The position numbers were made by a program, and so were the translations under genes. A DNA stretch of 64,000 nt from Natrinema salinisoli (GTDB lineage: Archaea > Halobacteriota > Halobacteria > Halobacteriales > Natrialbaceae), in the NCBI RefSeq assembly GCF_020405205.1, contig NZ_CP084470.1:336083-400082 (forward strand). Direction: 5' to 3'. The notes beneath the pieces were generated by a model. That model ran no database searches, had not been told where the DNA came from, and worked only from the letters and a program-made list of their open reading frames with translations. Below are positions 53,643-62,776 of this stretch, one piece after another; position 1 is the stretch's first letter, and each line of letters opens with the position of its first letter.

Positions 53643-54002
53643 ATGTCCAGTCAACATCAGGGCGACTCGCTCCTTCGAATAGTCCTCGTCGTACTCGCTG
53701 TCATCGTGTTCTTTCCCCTGTTGATGATGGTGTTTGCGGTGCCGATGATGGGAATGATGGGGTGGTGGTGGGGTGGCGGCTCAGGTATGGGAGTCTCACC
53801 GATTTGGGGCATCGGGATGATGCTTCTCTTTCTCCTCATCCTACTCGGGGTCGGATACTTACTGTACCGTGGTCTTGTGGGCGGTCAGGTTCTCGAACGC
53901 GACCGTGCACTTGAAGAGTTGCGAACAGCGTATGCCCGCGGGGACCTGACTGACGAGGAGTTCGAACAACGGCGACAGCGCTTGCAGAGAGACCAAGAGT
54001 AA
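53643..54002 (+). CDS. SHOCT-domain membrane protein
   Basis: A 119-residue protein from the ATG at 53643 (MSSQHQGDSLLRIV). It has two hydrophobic segments (about 11-40 and 55-75) rich in methionine and glycine between them (MMGMMGWWWGGGSGMG), then a C-terminal SHOCT motif (LEELRTAYARGDLTDEEFEQRR). Methionine-rich segments suit copper or silver contact, and such proteins are usual beside CopA genes. It is probably the intact survivor of that locus. Confidence 0.82.
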   Translation: MSSQHQGDSLLRIVLVVLAVIVFFPLLMMVFAVPMMGMMGWWWGGGSGMGVSPIWGIGMMLLFLLILLGVGYLLYRGLVGGQVLERDRALEELRTAYARGDLTDEEFEQRRQRLQRDQE

Positions 54003-54125
54003 GAGTATCCGTAATTGTCCTCTCCGAGATTCCGTAGACCTGTAACTGGCGTTGCTGGTAACTCTGTTTGTTGACTGCCTTCGGAGCGGAACAAGATAGT
54101 AGGTGATGGCGAGCATACGGTGCTT

Positions 54126-54912
54126 ATGGCTGACGAGCACCACGATTCTGATCCTGGGGCGAGTGATCATGGACACGACGCTCCTCACGGCTACACTGAC
54201 GCAGGTAGTCACGCGCTTCCCGGTGGCCTCACTGTCGCTGTGGAAAGACTCCAACTTGAAGCGTCCGAGACGCGGGTCGAGTCAGGGGAGACCCACGAGT
54301 GGACGTTCCAGATTGACACCGAGGACGGAAACGTAGTCACTGCGTTCGAAAGACCCACGATCAACTCGCGCACTTGATTCCCGTCCGTCGTGACCTCACG
54401 CGCTTCCAACATCTCCATCCGACACTGGGCGAAGATGGGACGTGGTCCGCAGAGTTTGTCCTTCCAGATCCCGGCGTCTATCGGGCATTCGTTGACGTAC
54501 TCGTGGATGGCCAGCCGACGACATTCGGTGTAGACCTCCTATCGTCGGGTCCAGCTCAGTACGAAGATCGTCCCCGAACCACGCGCGAAGCCGAGGTCAA
54601 TGAGTACCGCATTGAACTCACTCCAGAGCAGATCTCTGCTGGCGAAACTGTGAGCATCGAGTTCGAAGTACGCGGGGACAATGATGTCGCTCGCCTCGAG
54701 CCCTACCTCGGCGTACTTGGTCACCTTGTCGCGCTTCGAGATGGAGATCTCGCGTATCTGCACGTTCATCCGGAAGAAACGGACCCGGAGGATGGCGTCG
54801 TTCAATTCGCTGTCCAATTCCCCACCATTGGTCGATATCGACTTTTTTCCAGGCGAAACCGAATGGAGTGCTAATCACCACGTCTTTTGACGTACAAGCT
54901 GGGGAATACTAA
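54126..54912 (+). pseudogene. Metal-related extracellular-type protein with two frameshifts (YtkA-like)
   Basis: Three frames together make one protein of about 260 residues. Frame 1 gives a His/Asp-rich start (MADEHHDSDPGASDHGHDAP) and LEASETRVESGETHEWTFQI; after a one-base loss near 54350 the next frame gives KTHDQLAHLIPVRRDLTRFQ, HLHPTLGEDGTWSAEFVLP and YLHVHPEETDPEDGVVQF; after a second shift near 54848 it reads LFQAKPNGVLITTSFDVQAG. The HLHP/HVHP motifs are typical of YtkA/CopC-like proteins near copper pumps. Either the gene is dead or the sequence has two errors. Confidence 0.65.
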
Positions 54913-54917
54913 CCTCG

Positions 54918-55223
54918 CATGGAACTGGTCACGTCGCTATCGTGGAACGCCCGGTGCGTACAACCGACTACTTGATTCAACTATCAAAGGTCTTCTCGGG
55001 ACGACGATTGTACTCCTCACGTACGTTCGGCCTATAGTAGCGGAATGCATCTAACTCATCGACACTCTCCATCTGCAACCGAATCTCTCAAGGTGGCTGT
55101 TCCGGACTTCAGGATCGATCACGCTCCACTGGATAGTCCGACTCGGAATCCAGACCTAAGTGGGTGGCTTCGTCTTGGTTTACAAACCCACGTGTGCAAG
55201 ATTCGCGCCCTGTATAGAGCGGT
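54918..55223. other. Region with an unidentified gene remnant
   Basis: On the plus strand one frame (54920-55054) reads WNWSRRYRGTPGAYNRLLDS then TIKGLLGTTIVLLTYVRP, a basic part followed by a hydrophobic segment, and ends at TAA. It continues in phase from the preceding pseudogene's last codons (GNTNLAWNW). I cannot identify it. From 55055 to 55223 there is no recognisable gene. Confidence 0.3.
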
Positions 55224-55814
55224 TCACCGTAGAACATCCGTTTCACCGTCAGGTTCGTTCGTCGTATGACCAGTCTGAAATTCTCCTCGGAGGTACTGCT
55301 CGCCACGTCCTGTCAGACGGTACTTCCCCCGTTCGACCTTCTTGAGGAGATCATGCTCGTTGAGCACGAGTAGCCGGCGGTTCACTTCTTTCCGGCTGTA
55401 GTCAGTATTAATGGCGACGACCGTCGGAGAGAGAACTAATTTGGAACCGTGGAAGACGGTGAGGATCTCGTCGTCCATCGGCGTCATCCACTCGGGTTGT
55501 CGACGGATCCGATTAGGATCGCTCAGTAACACGCGCGACCACTCTGTCATTCGCACGTCGTTCGTCACTGGATCGTAGAGGCCGAGGACGACCAGCAGAG
55601 CGGCGGTGCCATGGATCCAGTGGACAAGCGACGGTGCGAACAGTTCGGCAATCGGCGCCCCGACCACAGCCAGGATCAGTCCACCGACAGTGACGAGGAC
55701 GAACCGACGGTAAGCCGTCACCGACGCTTCGAGCGAGAGGAAGTATAGTAGTTCGAGAGCGATGATGGTCCCGACTACCAGGTTGTAGCCGGCGAAGGGT
55801 GCCACCTCGTTCAC
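55224..55814 (-). CDS. Membrane protein with C-terminal winged-helix domain
   Basis: A 196-residue protein with four hydrophobic segments in the first ~90 residues, then a winged helix: LTVFHGSKLVLSPTVVAINTDYSRKEVNRRLLVLNEHDLLKKVERGKYRLTGRGEQYL. A DNA-binding domain tied to the membrane suggests direct membrane-sensing regulation. It overlaps the upstream small membrane protein gene by 4 bp (ATGA). Confidence 0.72.
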   Translation of the reverse strand: MNEVAPFAGYNLVVGTIIALELLYFLSLEASVTAYRRFVLVTVGGLILAVVGAPIAELFAPSLVHWIHGTAALLVVLGLYDPVTNDVRMTEWSRVLLSDPNRIRRQPEWMTPMDDEILTVFHGSKLVLSPTVVAINTDYSRKEVNRRLLVLNEHDLLKKVERGKYRLTGRGEQYLRGEFQTGHTTNEPDGETDVLR

Positions 55815-56104
55815 GAACGCTCACCTGCCGGCTGGTGGTTGCGGAGTATCAACATGCCGAGGACGACGGCAACGATTGTATTCGCCGCGCTGCGGACGAA
55901 GTGGAGTATGGAATCAGGGCCTTCAACGAGTAGCATTATGTGGTATATTGTCACTGCGAGCATGCCGAGCGAGAGAAGGGCGATTGCAGTTCCGAACGGG
56001 GAGTCTTGGAAGATACCCCACGAAAGAAGCGCGAATACACCGGCCCCGGTACCGGCAGTGATTGCAAAGAGGATACCGAGGAGGTGAACGACGGAGTGGG
56101 TCAT
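55811..56104 (-). CDS. Small membrane protein coupled to the winged-helix gene
   Basis: A 97-residue protein from the ATG at 56104 (MTHSVVHLLGILFAIT) with three hydrophobic segments and little else. Its stop overlaps the start of the winged-helix membrane protein, so the pair is made together. Gene extension to 56143 would add a hydrophilic leader and is less likely. No family recognised. Confidence 0.65.
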   Translation of the reverse strand: MTHSVVHLLGILFAITAGTGAGVFALLSWGIFQDSPFGTAIALLSLGMLAVTIYHIMLLVEGPDSILHFVRSAANTIVAVVLGMLILRNHQPAGERS

Positions 56105-56387
56105 ACACAAGATACGCGTCTTCTGTCCGTCAAATTGCACCATGAGATTTCACCGGTGTAAAGAACGGCTTGGCGGCCCTCTTAACAGCGTATTACAAGA
56201 TCGAACGGTACTGGCCTGATAGACACGGCCGACGATGGGGTTCACATCCGTCGGTAATTCCATGTGAACACGTCCTTACCGATCGGCGATATCACAATGC
56301 CGTCATGGGATTTTAGACCTCACTATTTGGTCGGCAGGTCGTGGGATGTGACTAACAATACTGATCCGGAGCGACCGAACGACCGGT

Positions 56388-56741
56388 ATGGCACTGACCG
56401 AAATAGATCATGTTAGCGAGAACGAGGAGATGCAGGAGTGTATCGATAGCTGTTTCGAGTGTGTCCAAGCCTGTGAATGGTGCGCCGACAAGTGCGCCGG
56501 CGAGGGCGAGGAGATGGCCGAATGTCTACGACTCTGCCGGGACGTCGCCGATCTGGCGTCCATGCATGCGCGGTTCATGGCCCGCAATTCCGACTTCAGT
56601 TCCGATCTGGCGGCGATGACCGCCGACGCGTGCGAGGAGTGCGCTGATGAATGTGAACAGCATGACGCCGAACACTGTCAGGTCTGTGCGGACGTCCTCC
56701 GCGACTGCGCCGAGACCTGCCGGAACATGGCCTCGGCCTGA
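56388..56741 (+). CDS. Cysteine-rich four-helix copper-storage-like protein (Csp/DUF326)
   Basis: A 117-residue protein with about 15 cysteines spaced along four helices: ECIDSCFECVQACEWCADKC, CLRLCRDVADLASMHARFM, ACEECADECEQHDAEHC and CADVLRDCAETCRNMASA. This is the four-helix-bundle pattern of cytosolic copper storage proteins (Csp3/DUF326), in which the cysteines line the core and bind many Cu(I) ions. There is no signal peptide, so it would store copper in the cytoplasm. It lies near other copper-related genes. Confidence 0.88.
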   Translation: MALTEIDHVSENEEMQECIDSCFECVQACEWCADKCAGEGEEMAECLRLCRDVADLASMHARFMARNSDFSSDLAAMTADACEECADECEQHDAEHCQVCADVLRDCAETCRNMASA

Positions 56742-56944
56742 GGTCGACAGTTACGACACACATCGGAGCCACGTACGTCGTGCGCTCCTCCCTCAAGCGT
56801 CGCCGACAGGGGCGACCATTCGAATGACTGCCGAATTGGGAAACGGACGCGCCGACTACAAGCAGATCGTCCACCGAGGAGCCGAATTGACGATTGACGT
56901 GTCGTTCGCAAGACGTTGACGCCGCGATTGAATCCGACGCTATC

Positions 56945-58843
56945 ATGCAGTACAACCTGATCGAAGCGTACGGTGCCATCGGCGACGGGATCACAGTTGC
57001 CCTCGTCGGCCGTGACGGCTCGATCGACTGGTGTCCGCTCCCGCACGTTGAGTCGGCGAGCGTCTTCGCCGCCCTACTCGACGCCGACCGTGGCGGTCGC
57101 TTCGCCGTCCGCCCCCGGCAGTCGTTCGAGTCCGTCCAGCGCTACCGCGACCGGACGAACGTCCTCGAGACGACGTTCCGGACCGCTGGCGGCACAGCGA
57201 CGGTGACCGATTTTATGTCCGTCGCCGAGACCGTCGACGCCGATAACAGCCAGCCTGCCGTCTACCGGAAACTGGACTGCGAGGATGGCCCGCTCGAGGT
57301 CGAGATCGAGTTCGATCCCCGGTTCGACTACGCGCGCGATGTCCCCGAGATCGAGCTAACGGCTGACGGTGTCGTCGCGACTGGCAATGACGAGCAGGCC
57401 GTCCTCTCGGCCGACCTCCCGCTCGAGACCGTGGGCGACGGCCACGGGGCGAGCGCGGCGGAAACGCTCGAGAGCGGCGAGACGCGCTGGCTGGTGCTCA
57501 GCTACGGCGACGGGATCGACCGTGAGCCGGCGCGCCACCGGGAAACGCTCGCCGAGACGATCGACTACTGGCGAGAGTGGGCCCACGACTGCGGCGACGG
57601 GGAGTGTCCCGTCGGCAATCGGTGGCACGACCTGGTCGTCCGGTCGTCGCTCGCCCTCAAACTCCTCATCCACCGGGAAACGGGCGCAGTGTGTGCGGCC
57701 CCAACGACCTCGCTACCGGAGGACCTCGGTGGTGTCCTCAACTGGGACTACCGGTACAACTGGATCCGCGATGCGGCCTTCACTGTCAGGGCACTCTCCG
57801 AATTAGGTCACCTTGAGGAGGCCCAGTCGTACTTCAAGTTATGTCTCGACCACTGCCAGCAGCATAAACCGGCTGACCTACCGCCGGTCTACGGCCTCCA
57901 CGGCGGAGGCGACCTTGAGGAACGTGTCCTCGACCACCTCGAGGGTTATCGTGGATCAGCCCCTGTTCGCATCGGCAACGCGGCCCAGGACCAGCACCAA
58001 CTCGACGTCTATGGCGAGTTAATCCTCGGGGTCTATGAGATGGTCTGCTACGGCGAGCCGGTGCGGCCCGACGACTGGACGGTGGTGCGCGACCTCGTCG
58101 ATTACGTCTGTGACGGCTGGGACGAGCCCGACGCCGGCATTTGGGAGATGCGGACCGACCACGAGGACTTCGTCTACTCGAAGGTCATGTGTTGGACGGC
58201 ACTCGATCGCGGGATCGAACTCGCCGAGGCCGCCGACGGTGTCGACGCGCCGCTCGAACGCTGGCGGGCAGCCCGAGACGAAATCCGTGAGGCGATCCTT
58301 GAGCGTGGATTTAGTGAGGAGACGAACAGCTTCGTGAGATCGTTCGACGACGAGGACACGCTCGACGCGGCGAACCTGCTTGTCCCGGTCGTCGGCTTCC
58401 TCCCGTCGGACGACGACCGCGTGCAGGGGACGATCGACGCGACGATTGATCGGCTGGCGACCGACGACGGGCTTGTCCGTCGCTACGAGGGCGACGATGG
58501 CCTCCCCGGGGCCGGCAGTCCATTCGTTGTCAGTTCGTTCTGGCTCGTTACCGCGCTCGCGCTTGCGGGACGAACCGACGAGGCCTGCGACCGCTTCGAG
58601 TCGATCCTCAAATACACCAGCCCCCTTGGACTCTTGGCCGAGGCGGTCGACCCCGAGACCGGCGAGCAGCGCGGCAACTATCCGCAAGCCTACAGTCACA
58701 TCGGACTGATCAATAGCGCACTCTACCTGGCGGACGCGAACGGTTCAAGCGACGCATCGCTGGCGCCGCTCGGGAGCGACGGCGACGACGGCGTCGACTC
58801 GGGCGACGAGATCGTGCGGCAGCCGAACGACATCAGAACATGA
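56945..58843 (+). CDS. GH15-family glycosidase (trehalase/glucoamylase-like)
   Basis: A 632-residue soluble protein from the ATG at 56945 (MQYNLIEAYGAIGDG). The N-terminal beta domain covers about 1-215 (GRDGSIDWCPLPHVES is typical). The catalytic barrel follows with LNWDYRYNWIRDAAFTVRAL near 263-285, and GIWEMR near 396-401 where one catalytic Glu lies; EDFVYSKVMCWTALDRGIELA and GFLPSDDDRVQGTIDATI are also family features. It probably cleaves trehalose or an alpha-glucan in the cytoplasm. It is translationally coupled to the membrane protein gene (ATGA overlap). Confidence 0.9.
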   Translation: MQYNLIEAYGAIGDGITVALVGRDGSIDWCPLPHVESASVFAALLDADRGGRFAVRPRQSFESVQRYRDRTNVLETTFRTAGGTATVTDFMSVAETVDADNSQPAVYRKLDCEDGPLEVEIEFDPRFDYARDVPEIELTADGVVATGNDEQAVLSADLPLETVGDGHGASAAETLESGETRWLVLSYGDGIDREPARHRETLAETIDYWREWAHDCGDGECPVGNRWHDLVVRSSLALKLLIHRETGAVCAAPTTSLPEDLGGVLNWDYRYNWIRDAAFTVRALSELGHLEEAQSYFKLCLDHCQQHKPADLPPVYGLHGGGDLEERVLDHLEGYRGSAPVRIGNAAQDQHQLDVYGELILGVYEMVCYGEPVRPDDWTVVRDLVDYVCDGWDEPDAGIWEMRTDHEDFVYSKVMCWTALDRGIELAEAADGVDAPLERWRAARDEIREAILERGFSEETNSFVRSFDDEDTLDAANLLVPVVGFLPSDDDRVQGTIDATIDRLATDDGLVRRYEGDDGLPGAGSPFVVSSFWLVTALALAGRTDEACDRFESILKYTSPLGLLAEAVDPETGEQRGNYPQAYSHIGLINSALYLADANGSSDASLAPLGSDGDDGVDSGDEIVRQPNDIRT

Positions 58844-60342
58844 ACGACGAGAACACCCACGACTCGAACGAGGAACCGACGGCTGTGACGACCGACGCGA
58901 GAGAGCGCTGTCCGCGACCCGCTGGCGACGGGGGCGGGGCGAACGGCTCGACTGGGTGCGGCGGCGAAAACGACGGTGACGACGGCGGCGACTCGATGCG
59001 GCCGGGCGAGATGATGCTGCAACACCCGACGAAGGAGATATGGCCCCAGTACGCCGTCATCTCGCTCGGGGTCTGGCTCGTCGCGACCGCGCCGGCGCTG
59101 GGTTACGAGAGTACGCTGGTGTTCTGGAACAGCGTCCTCAGCGGGCTCGTCCTGATCGCGCTGGCCGGCGCCACGATCTTCCTCGAGAGCGGCTACGCCA
59201 ACTACGCCAACGGCTTCGTCGGCCTCTGGCTGGTGTTCGCGCCGATCGCGTTCTCGGCCCCGACGGCTGCGGCCTATGCGAACAACGGGCTCGTCGGCAC
59301 CATGGTAATCGCGTTCTCGGTGCTGATCGTGATGCGTTCGCAGATGGAGGGGCCGACCGTCCCGCCGGGGTGGACGTACAACCCCTCGACGCGCGCACAG
59401 CGCGCGCCGCTGATCGCGCTCGGCATCTTCGGCTTCTTCGCCTCGTGGTACATGGCCGCCTTCCAGCTTGGCTACATAGACAGCGTCTGGGACCCAATAT
59501 ACGGCTCCGGAACCGAGCAGATCCTCACCTCCAGCATTTCGGAGGCGTTCCCGGTCTCGGACGCCGGTCTTGGCGCGGTGGCCTACTCCGTCGAGGCCCT
59601 GATGGGATTCATGGGTGACCGACGGCGATGGCGGACGATGCCGTGGATGGTCGCCTTCTTCGGCGTCGTCGTGATCCCCCTGGGCTTCGTGCAGGTGCTG
59701 CTGGTCATCTTCCAGCCGGTCATGGTCGGCACGTGGTGCACCCTCTGTCTCCTCTCGGCGTTCGGCATGCTCTGGATGATCGCGCTGACGGTCGACGAGG
59801 TCGTTGCGATGGGCCAGTTCGTCGTCCGGCTGATGCGCCAGGGCGACAGCCTCTGGACCGCCTTCTGGATGGGCGGGAAGCTCTCCGAGGACGAGTCCGG
59901 CGTCGACGAGCGCGCGATGCGGGACATCGGCGACTCCCCCGCGAACGAGCCGTTCTGGGGCGTCTCGACCCCGTGGACGCTGCTGGGCGCAATGGCGCTG
60001 GGCGTGTGGTTCATGCTCTCGCCGACCGTCTTCGGAACGACCGGCTTCATGGCCGACAGCAGCCATCTAGCCGGCTCGCTGATCGTCTCGTTCACCGTGA
60101 TCGCGACCGCAGAGCCGGCGCGAGCGATCCGGTTCCTGAACGTCCCGCTGGCCGGGTGGGTCGCCGTCGCCCCGTGGCTGTTCGACGGCGTCCCGACACT
60201 TGCGACGATCAACGCCGCCGTCGCCGGCGCCCTGGTCGTGATCCTGAGCGTTCCGCACGGCTCGTTCGAGGACCGCTACGGCGGCTGGGAGCAGTACGCC
60301 ACCCTCCAAATGTTCGATCGACTCAACCCGCTTCGCAGCTAA
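58840..60342 (+). CDS. Vitamin K epoxide reductase-like membrane protein with SPW repeats
   Basis: A 500-residue membrane protein with about 12 hydrophobic segments. SPW-type repeats are present at both ends: WPQYAVISLGVWLVATAPALG and FWGVSTPWTLLGAMALGVWFML. The middle has the VKOR active-site Cys-x-x-Cys (TWCTLC, about 300-303) beside YIDSVWDPIYGSGTEQIL. VKOR proteins reoxidise disulfide carriers with a quinone. The fusion of VKOR and SPW domains is known in haloarchaea but its role is not established. An N-terminal acidic leader of about 60 residues precedes it. Confidence 0.82.
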   Translation: MNDENTHDSNEEPTAVTTDARERCPRPAGDGGGANGSTGCGGENDGDDGGDSMRPGEMMLQHPTKEIWPQYAVISLGVWLVATAPALGYESTLVFWNSVLSGLVLIALAGATIFLESGYANYANGFVGLWLVFAPIAFSAPTAAAYANNGLVGTMVIAFSVLIVMRSQMEGPTVPPGWTYNPSTRAQRAPLIALGIFGFFASWYMAAFQLGYIDSVWDPIYGSGTEQILTSSISEAFPVSDAGLGAVAYSVEALMGFMGDRRRWRTMPWMVAFFGVVVIPLGFVQVLLVIFQPVMVGTWCTLCLLSAFGMLWMIALTVDEVVAMGQFVVRLMRQGDSLWTAFWMGGKLSEDESGVDERAMRDIGDSPANEPFWGVSTPWTLLGAMALGVWFMLSPTVFGTTGFMADSSHLAGSLIVSFTVIATAEPARAIRFLNVPLAGWVAVAPWLFDGVPTLATINAAVAGALVVILSVPHGSFEDRYGGWEQYATLQMFDRLNPLRS

Positions 60343-60344
60343 CG

Positions 60345-61355
60345 ATGTCAGGAACGACCGATTCGGAAGTCGTCGTCGTCACGGGCGCATCGGCCGGCGT
60401 CGGGCGAGCCACCGCTCGCGCGTTCGCCGAACGAAACGCGAAGGTCGCCCTCCTCGCGAGGGGCGAGGACGGCCTCGAGGGCGCGCGCGAAGACGTCGAG
60501 GACGCCGGCGGCGAGGCAGTTGTTGTTCCAACTGATGTCTCGAACTATGACGAGGTCGAGGCAGCGGCCGAGACCGTCGAGGATGTGTTCGGCCCGATCG
60601 ATGTCTGGGTGAACGACGCGATGGTGTCCGTGTTCTCGCCGGCTGCGGAGATGACCGCCGACGACTACCGTCGCGTCACCGAGGTGACCTACCTTGGCTA
60701 CGTTCACGGGACACAGGTCGCCCTCGAGCGGATGCGGCCCCGCAACGAGGGAACAATCGTCCAGGTCGGCTCGGCGCTGGCGTATCGCGGCATTCCGCTC
60801 CAGTCGGCCTACTGTGGCGCGAAACACGCCATTCAGGGCTTCACTGAGTCCGTGCGGACGGAACTGCTCCATGACGATGTTGACGTGCAGCTGTCGATGG
60901 TACAAATGCCTGCGATGAACACCCCGCAGTTTGAGTGGTCGAAGAGCCGGATGTCGAAACAGCCCCAGCCAGTCCCACCGATCTACCAGCCCGAGGTCGC
61001 CGCTCGAGCGATCACCTGGACCGTCGACCGCGGCAAGGACGAACTGTGGGTCGGCCGATCGACGGTGAAGGCGATCCTGGGCAACCGGCTGATCCCCCGG
61101 CGGCTCGACAACCTGCTCGCAAGCGGCGGCTACGACGCCCAACTGTCCGACGAGCCGACGGATCCGGACCGCGAGCACAACCTCTACGAGCCGGTCTCGG
61201 GCGATCACGGCGCGCACGGCCCGTACGACGAGCGGGCGCGCGACCGGAGCTACCAGCTTCAGGCGTCGATGCACCGGCGCGTACTCGCCCTGATCGTCGT
61301 CCTGGCGACCGCAGTTGCGAGCGTCTTGCTTGGTCGGAGCCTGATGGATGACTAA
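60345..61355 (+). CDS. Short-chain dehydrogenase/reductase with C-terminal membrane anchor
   Basis: A 336-residue SDR from the ATG at 60345. It has the cofactor loop VTGASAGVGRATARAFAERN, an ND in WVNDAMVSV (NAG equivalent with Asp-Ala), catalytic Ser in GSALAYRG and Y156/K160 (SAYCGAKHA). Residues about 312-332 form a transmembrane anchor (VLALIVVLATAVASVLLG), so it works at the membrane. The gene starts two bases after the stop of the VKOR/SPW gene, so the three genes from 56945 form one operon. Confidence 0.87.
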   Translation: MSGTTDSEVVVVTGASAGVGRATARAFAERNAKVALLARGEDGLEGAREDVEDAGGEAVVVPTDVSNYDEVEAAAETVEDVFGPIDVWVNDAMVSVFSPAAEMTADDYRRVTEVTYLGYVHGTQVALERMRPRNEGTIVQVGSALAYRGIPLQSAYCGAKHAIQGFTESVRTELLHDDVDVQLSMVQMPAMNTPQFEWSKSRMSKQPQPVPPIYQPEVAARAITWTVDRGKDELWVGRSTVKAILGNRLIPRRLDNLLASGGYDAQLSDEPTDPDREHNLYEPVSGDHGAHGPYDERARDRSYQLQASMHRRVLALIVVLATAVASVLLGRSLMDD

Positions 61356-61927
61356 ATTGTACTGCTTGAGGTCGTTCGCTGTGTCGATTTCGCCGACTAA
61401 CGTCTGAGAAACTCCCTTTCAGATACACCCCTGATTAACATTAGAACTACAAACAAGCTAACGTCGATATGAGTGATGCCGAAGCGGACGACGAGGGTCT
61501 CCCAGAACAGTAATGGCCAGTATTAAGTGACGCTTCCGAAAGCGATGGGCAACACCCCCGACCTTGCTGGCGAGGCCGTTGTGTGGGATATCGTTTCGTC
61601 GACGAAACTCTCCCTCGATAAATAGCGAAGTTCACGCCGAACTACTGCCGCCAGTCGCGGTCACCGACCAGTCGCTCATCGCCGGTGGTGTTACTACTGC
61701 GAAAGTCACACCATTGCTTAATACTCAGAGCAACTCTGTCGGCCAATGACGTGTGATATGTGTGGGCGGCCGATAGACGCAACCCGATTATACAAAGCGA
61801 CTGAAGTCGAATATCGGTTGCTGTATTTAGTAAGAGGTGCGGCAGACAGAGAAGGGTATGGTCGGGTCACTTCATTTGTACTCAACAGAATTTTCGATAA
61901 GCGTACTTCCTGTACTGTACGCTCACC
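61356..61927. other. Gene-poor region with short orphan frames
   Basis: No complete gene. A 14-codon frame (MSDAEADDEGLPEQ) lies at about 61469-61513 and may be the start of a lost gene. A plus-strand frame from 61746 begins MTCDMCGRPIDATRLYKATE, with a zinc-finger-like CxxC, but runs into the hairpin repeat and ends within it at 62081; it may be a truncated gene. Otherwise nothing recognisable. Confidence 0.35.
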
Positions 61928-62072
61928 ACTTTCGCAGATTGAGCCAAATCTCGTGCTACATTCGCGCTGTGTATTCAGCACGTCTTGCCCGTTCTATCCA
62001 GTAACTGGTAGATTTGGCACGCTGAATACAGAGGATGAGTTCAGCACGGCGGCATCGTTTGTTTCACACCCA
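61928..62072 (+). repeat. Hairpin-forming repeat, copy A
   Basis: A ~145-bp element. CTGTGTATTCAGC at 61967-61979 pairs with GCTGAATACAGAG at about 62021-62033, and the centre CTATCCAGTAACTGGTAG forms an apical stem. It begins with TTCGCAGATTGAGCC and ends with CAGCACGGCGGCATCGTTTG. Related direct copies lie at 62652 and 63230. It may be a MITE or a structured RNA. Confidence 0.65.
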
Positions 62073-62163
62073 ATATACTGAACCAGCCGTTCTGTGGATA
62101 TGCATATAACTACAGATGGGACTATTGCAGGAATATATGTATGTTGTTCTGAAATAACCTGTT

Positions 62164-62589
62164 ATGAGTAACTCATACCTATCTCGCCGACACCTTCTCG
62201 GAGTCGTTGCATTGCCATCTCTGGCAGGGTGTACAGCACTAGGATCAGGACCGGGCGTCCGGTTGGGGAACATTCAGATCGGAAACACAGAGGATGAGCC
62301 AGTTACGTTCAAACTTCGAATCGAACGAGATGGCTCGCTGATCTACCAGAACCGGATCGAAGTATCTGCCGGCTATCTACACGACGTTGAACGGACGTGG
62401 GACTCAGATCCAGGGGCGTATTCTGTATTCTACACCTCATCCTTCGGAGAAGGGATTCACCGTCTATCCATCCCTGCGGATGAGGGAGGTGGAGATGGAG
62501 ACTGTGTTGATATGCGATTCTACTGCTGGTCAGATATCACTGATGCGATTATCTATGACGAGGACAAACCTGAGTGGAGCGGCTGTTAA
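62164..62589 (+). CDS. Tat-exported lipoprotein of unknown function
   Basis: A 141-residue protein. The N-terminus has RRH and the lipobox LAGC (SRRHLLGVVALPSLAGCTALG), so it should be Tat-exported and lipid-anchored. The mature part is a small beta-sandwich-like domain (VRLGNIQIGNTEDEPVTFKLRIERDGSLIYQN) with a C-terminal cysteine pair (CVDMRFYCW). Such small lipoproteins are common in haloarchaea; no partner is nearby. Confidence 0.78.
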   Translation: MSNSYLSRRHLLGVVALPSLAGCTALGSGPGVRLGNIQIGNTEDEPVTFKLRIERDGSLIYQNRIEVSAGYLHDVERTWDSDPGAYSVFYTSSFGEGIHRLSIPADEGGGDGDCVDMRFYCWSDITDAIIYDEDKPEWSGC

Positions 62590-62651
62590 TCTCTATTCGG
62601 TCCTCTAGATCTAACGACTAATAAGTCTCCCATCTGTACTTAGCGATCGCA

Positions 62652-62775
62652 GCCTTCGGAAATTGGCCCTGATCTCGTGCCACACTTGCGCTGTGTATTC
62701 AGCACGTCTCGCTTGATCTATCCAGTAACTGGTAGAATTGGCGTGACCGATATAGAGGTTGGATTCAGCACACGG
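62652..62775 (+). repeat. Hairpin-forming repeat, copy B (partly degenerate)
   Basis: Starts CCTTCGGAAATTGGCCCTGA and keeps GCTGTGTATTCAGCACGTCT and CTATCCAGTAACTGGTAGAA, but the partner of the outer stem (GCGTGACCGATATAGAGG) no longer pairs well. The end stops near 62775 at the 3' end of the gene on the minus strand. Confidence 0.6.
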
Positions 62776-62776
62776 G

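Noticed and set aside
59628..60341. A long upstream extension of the short-chain dehydrogenase frame
   Set aside because: The added residues are arginine-rich shadow sequence of the VKOR/SPW gene; the dehydrogenase fold starts at 60345.
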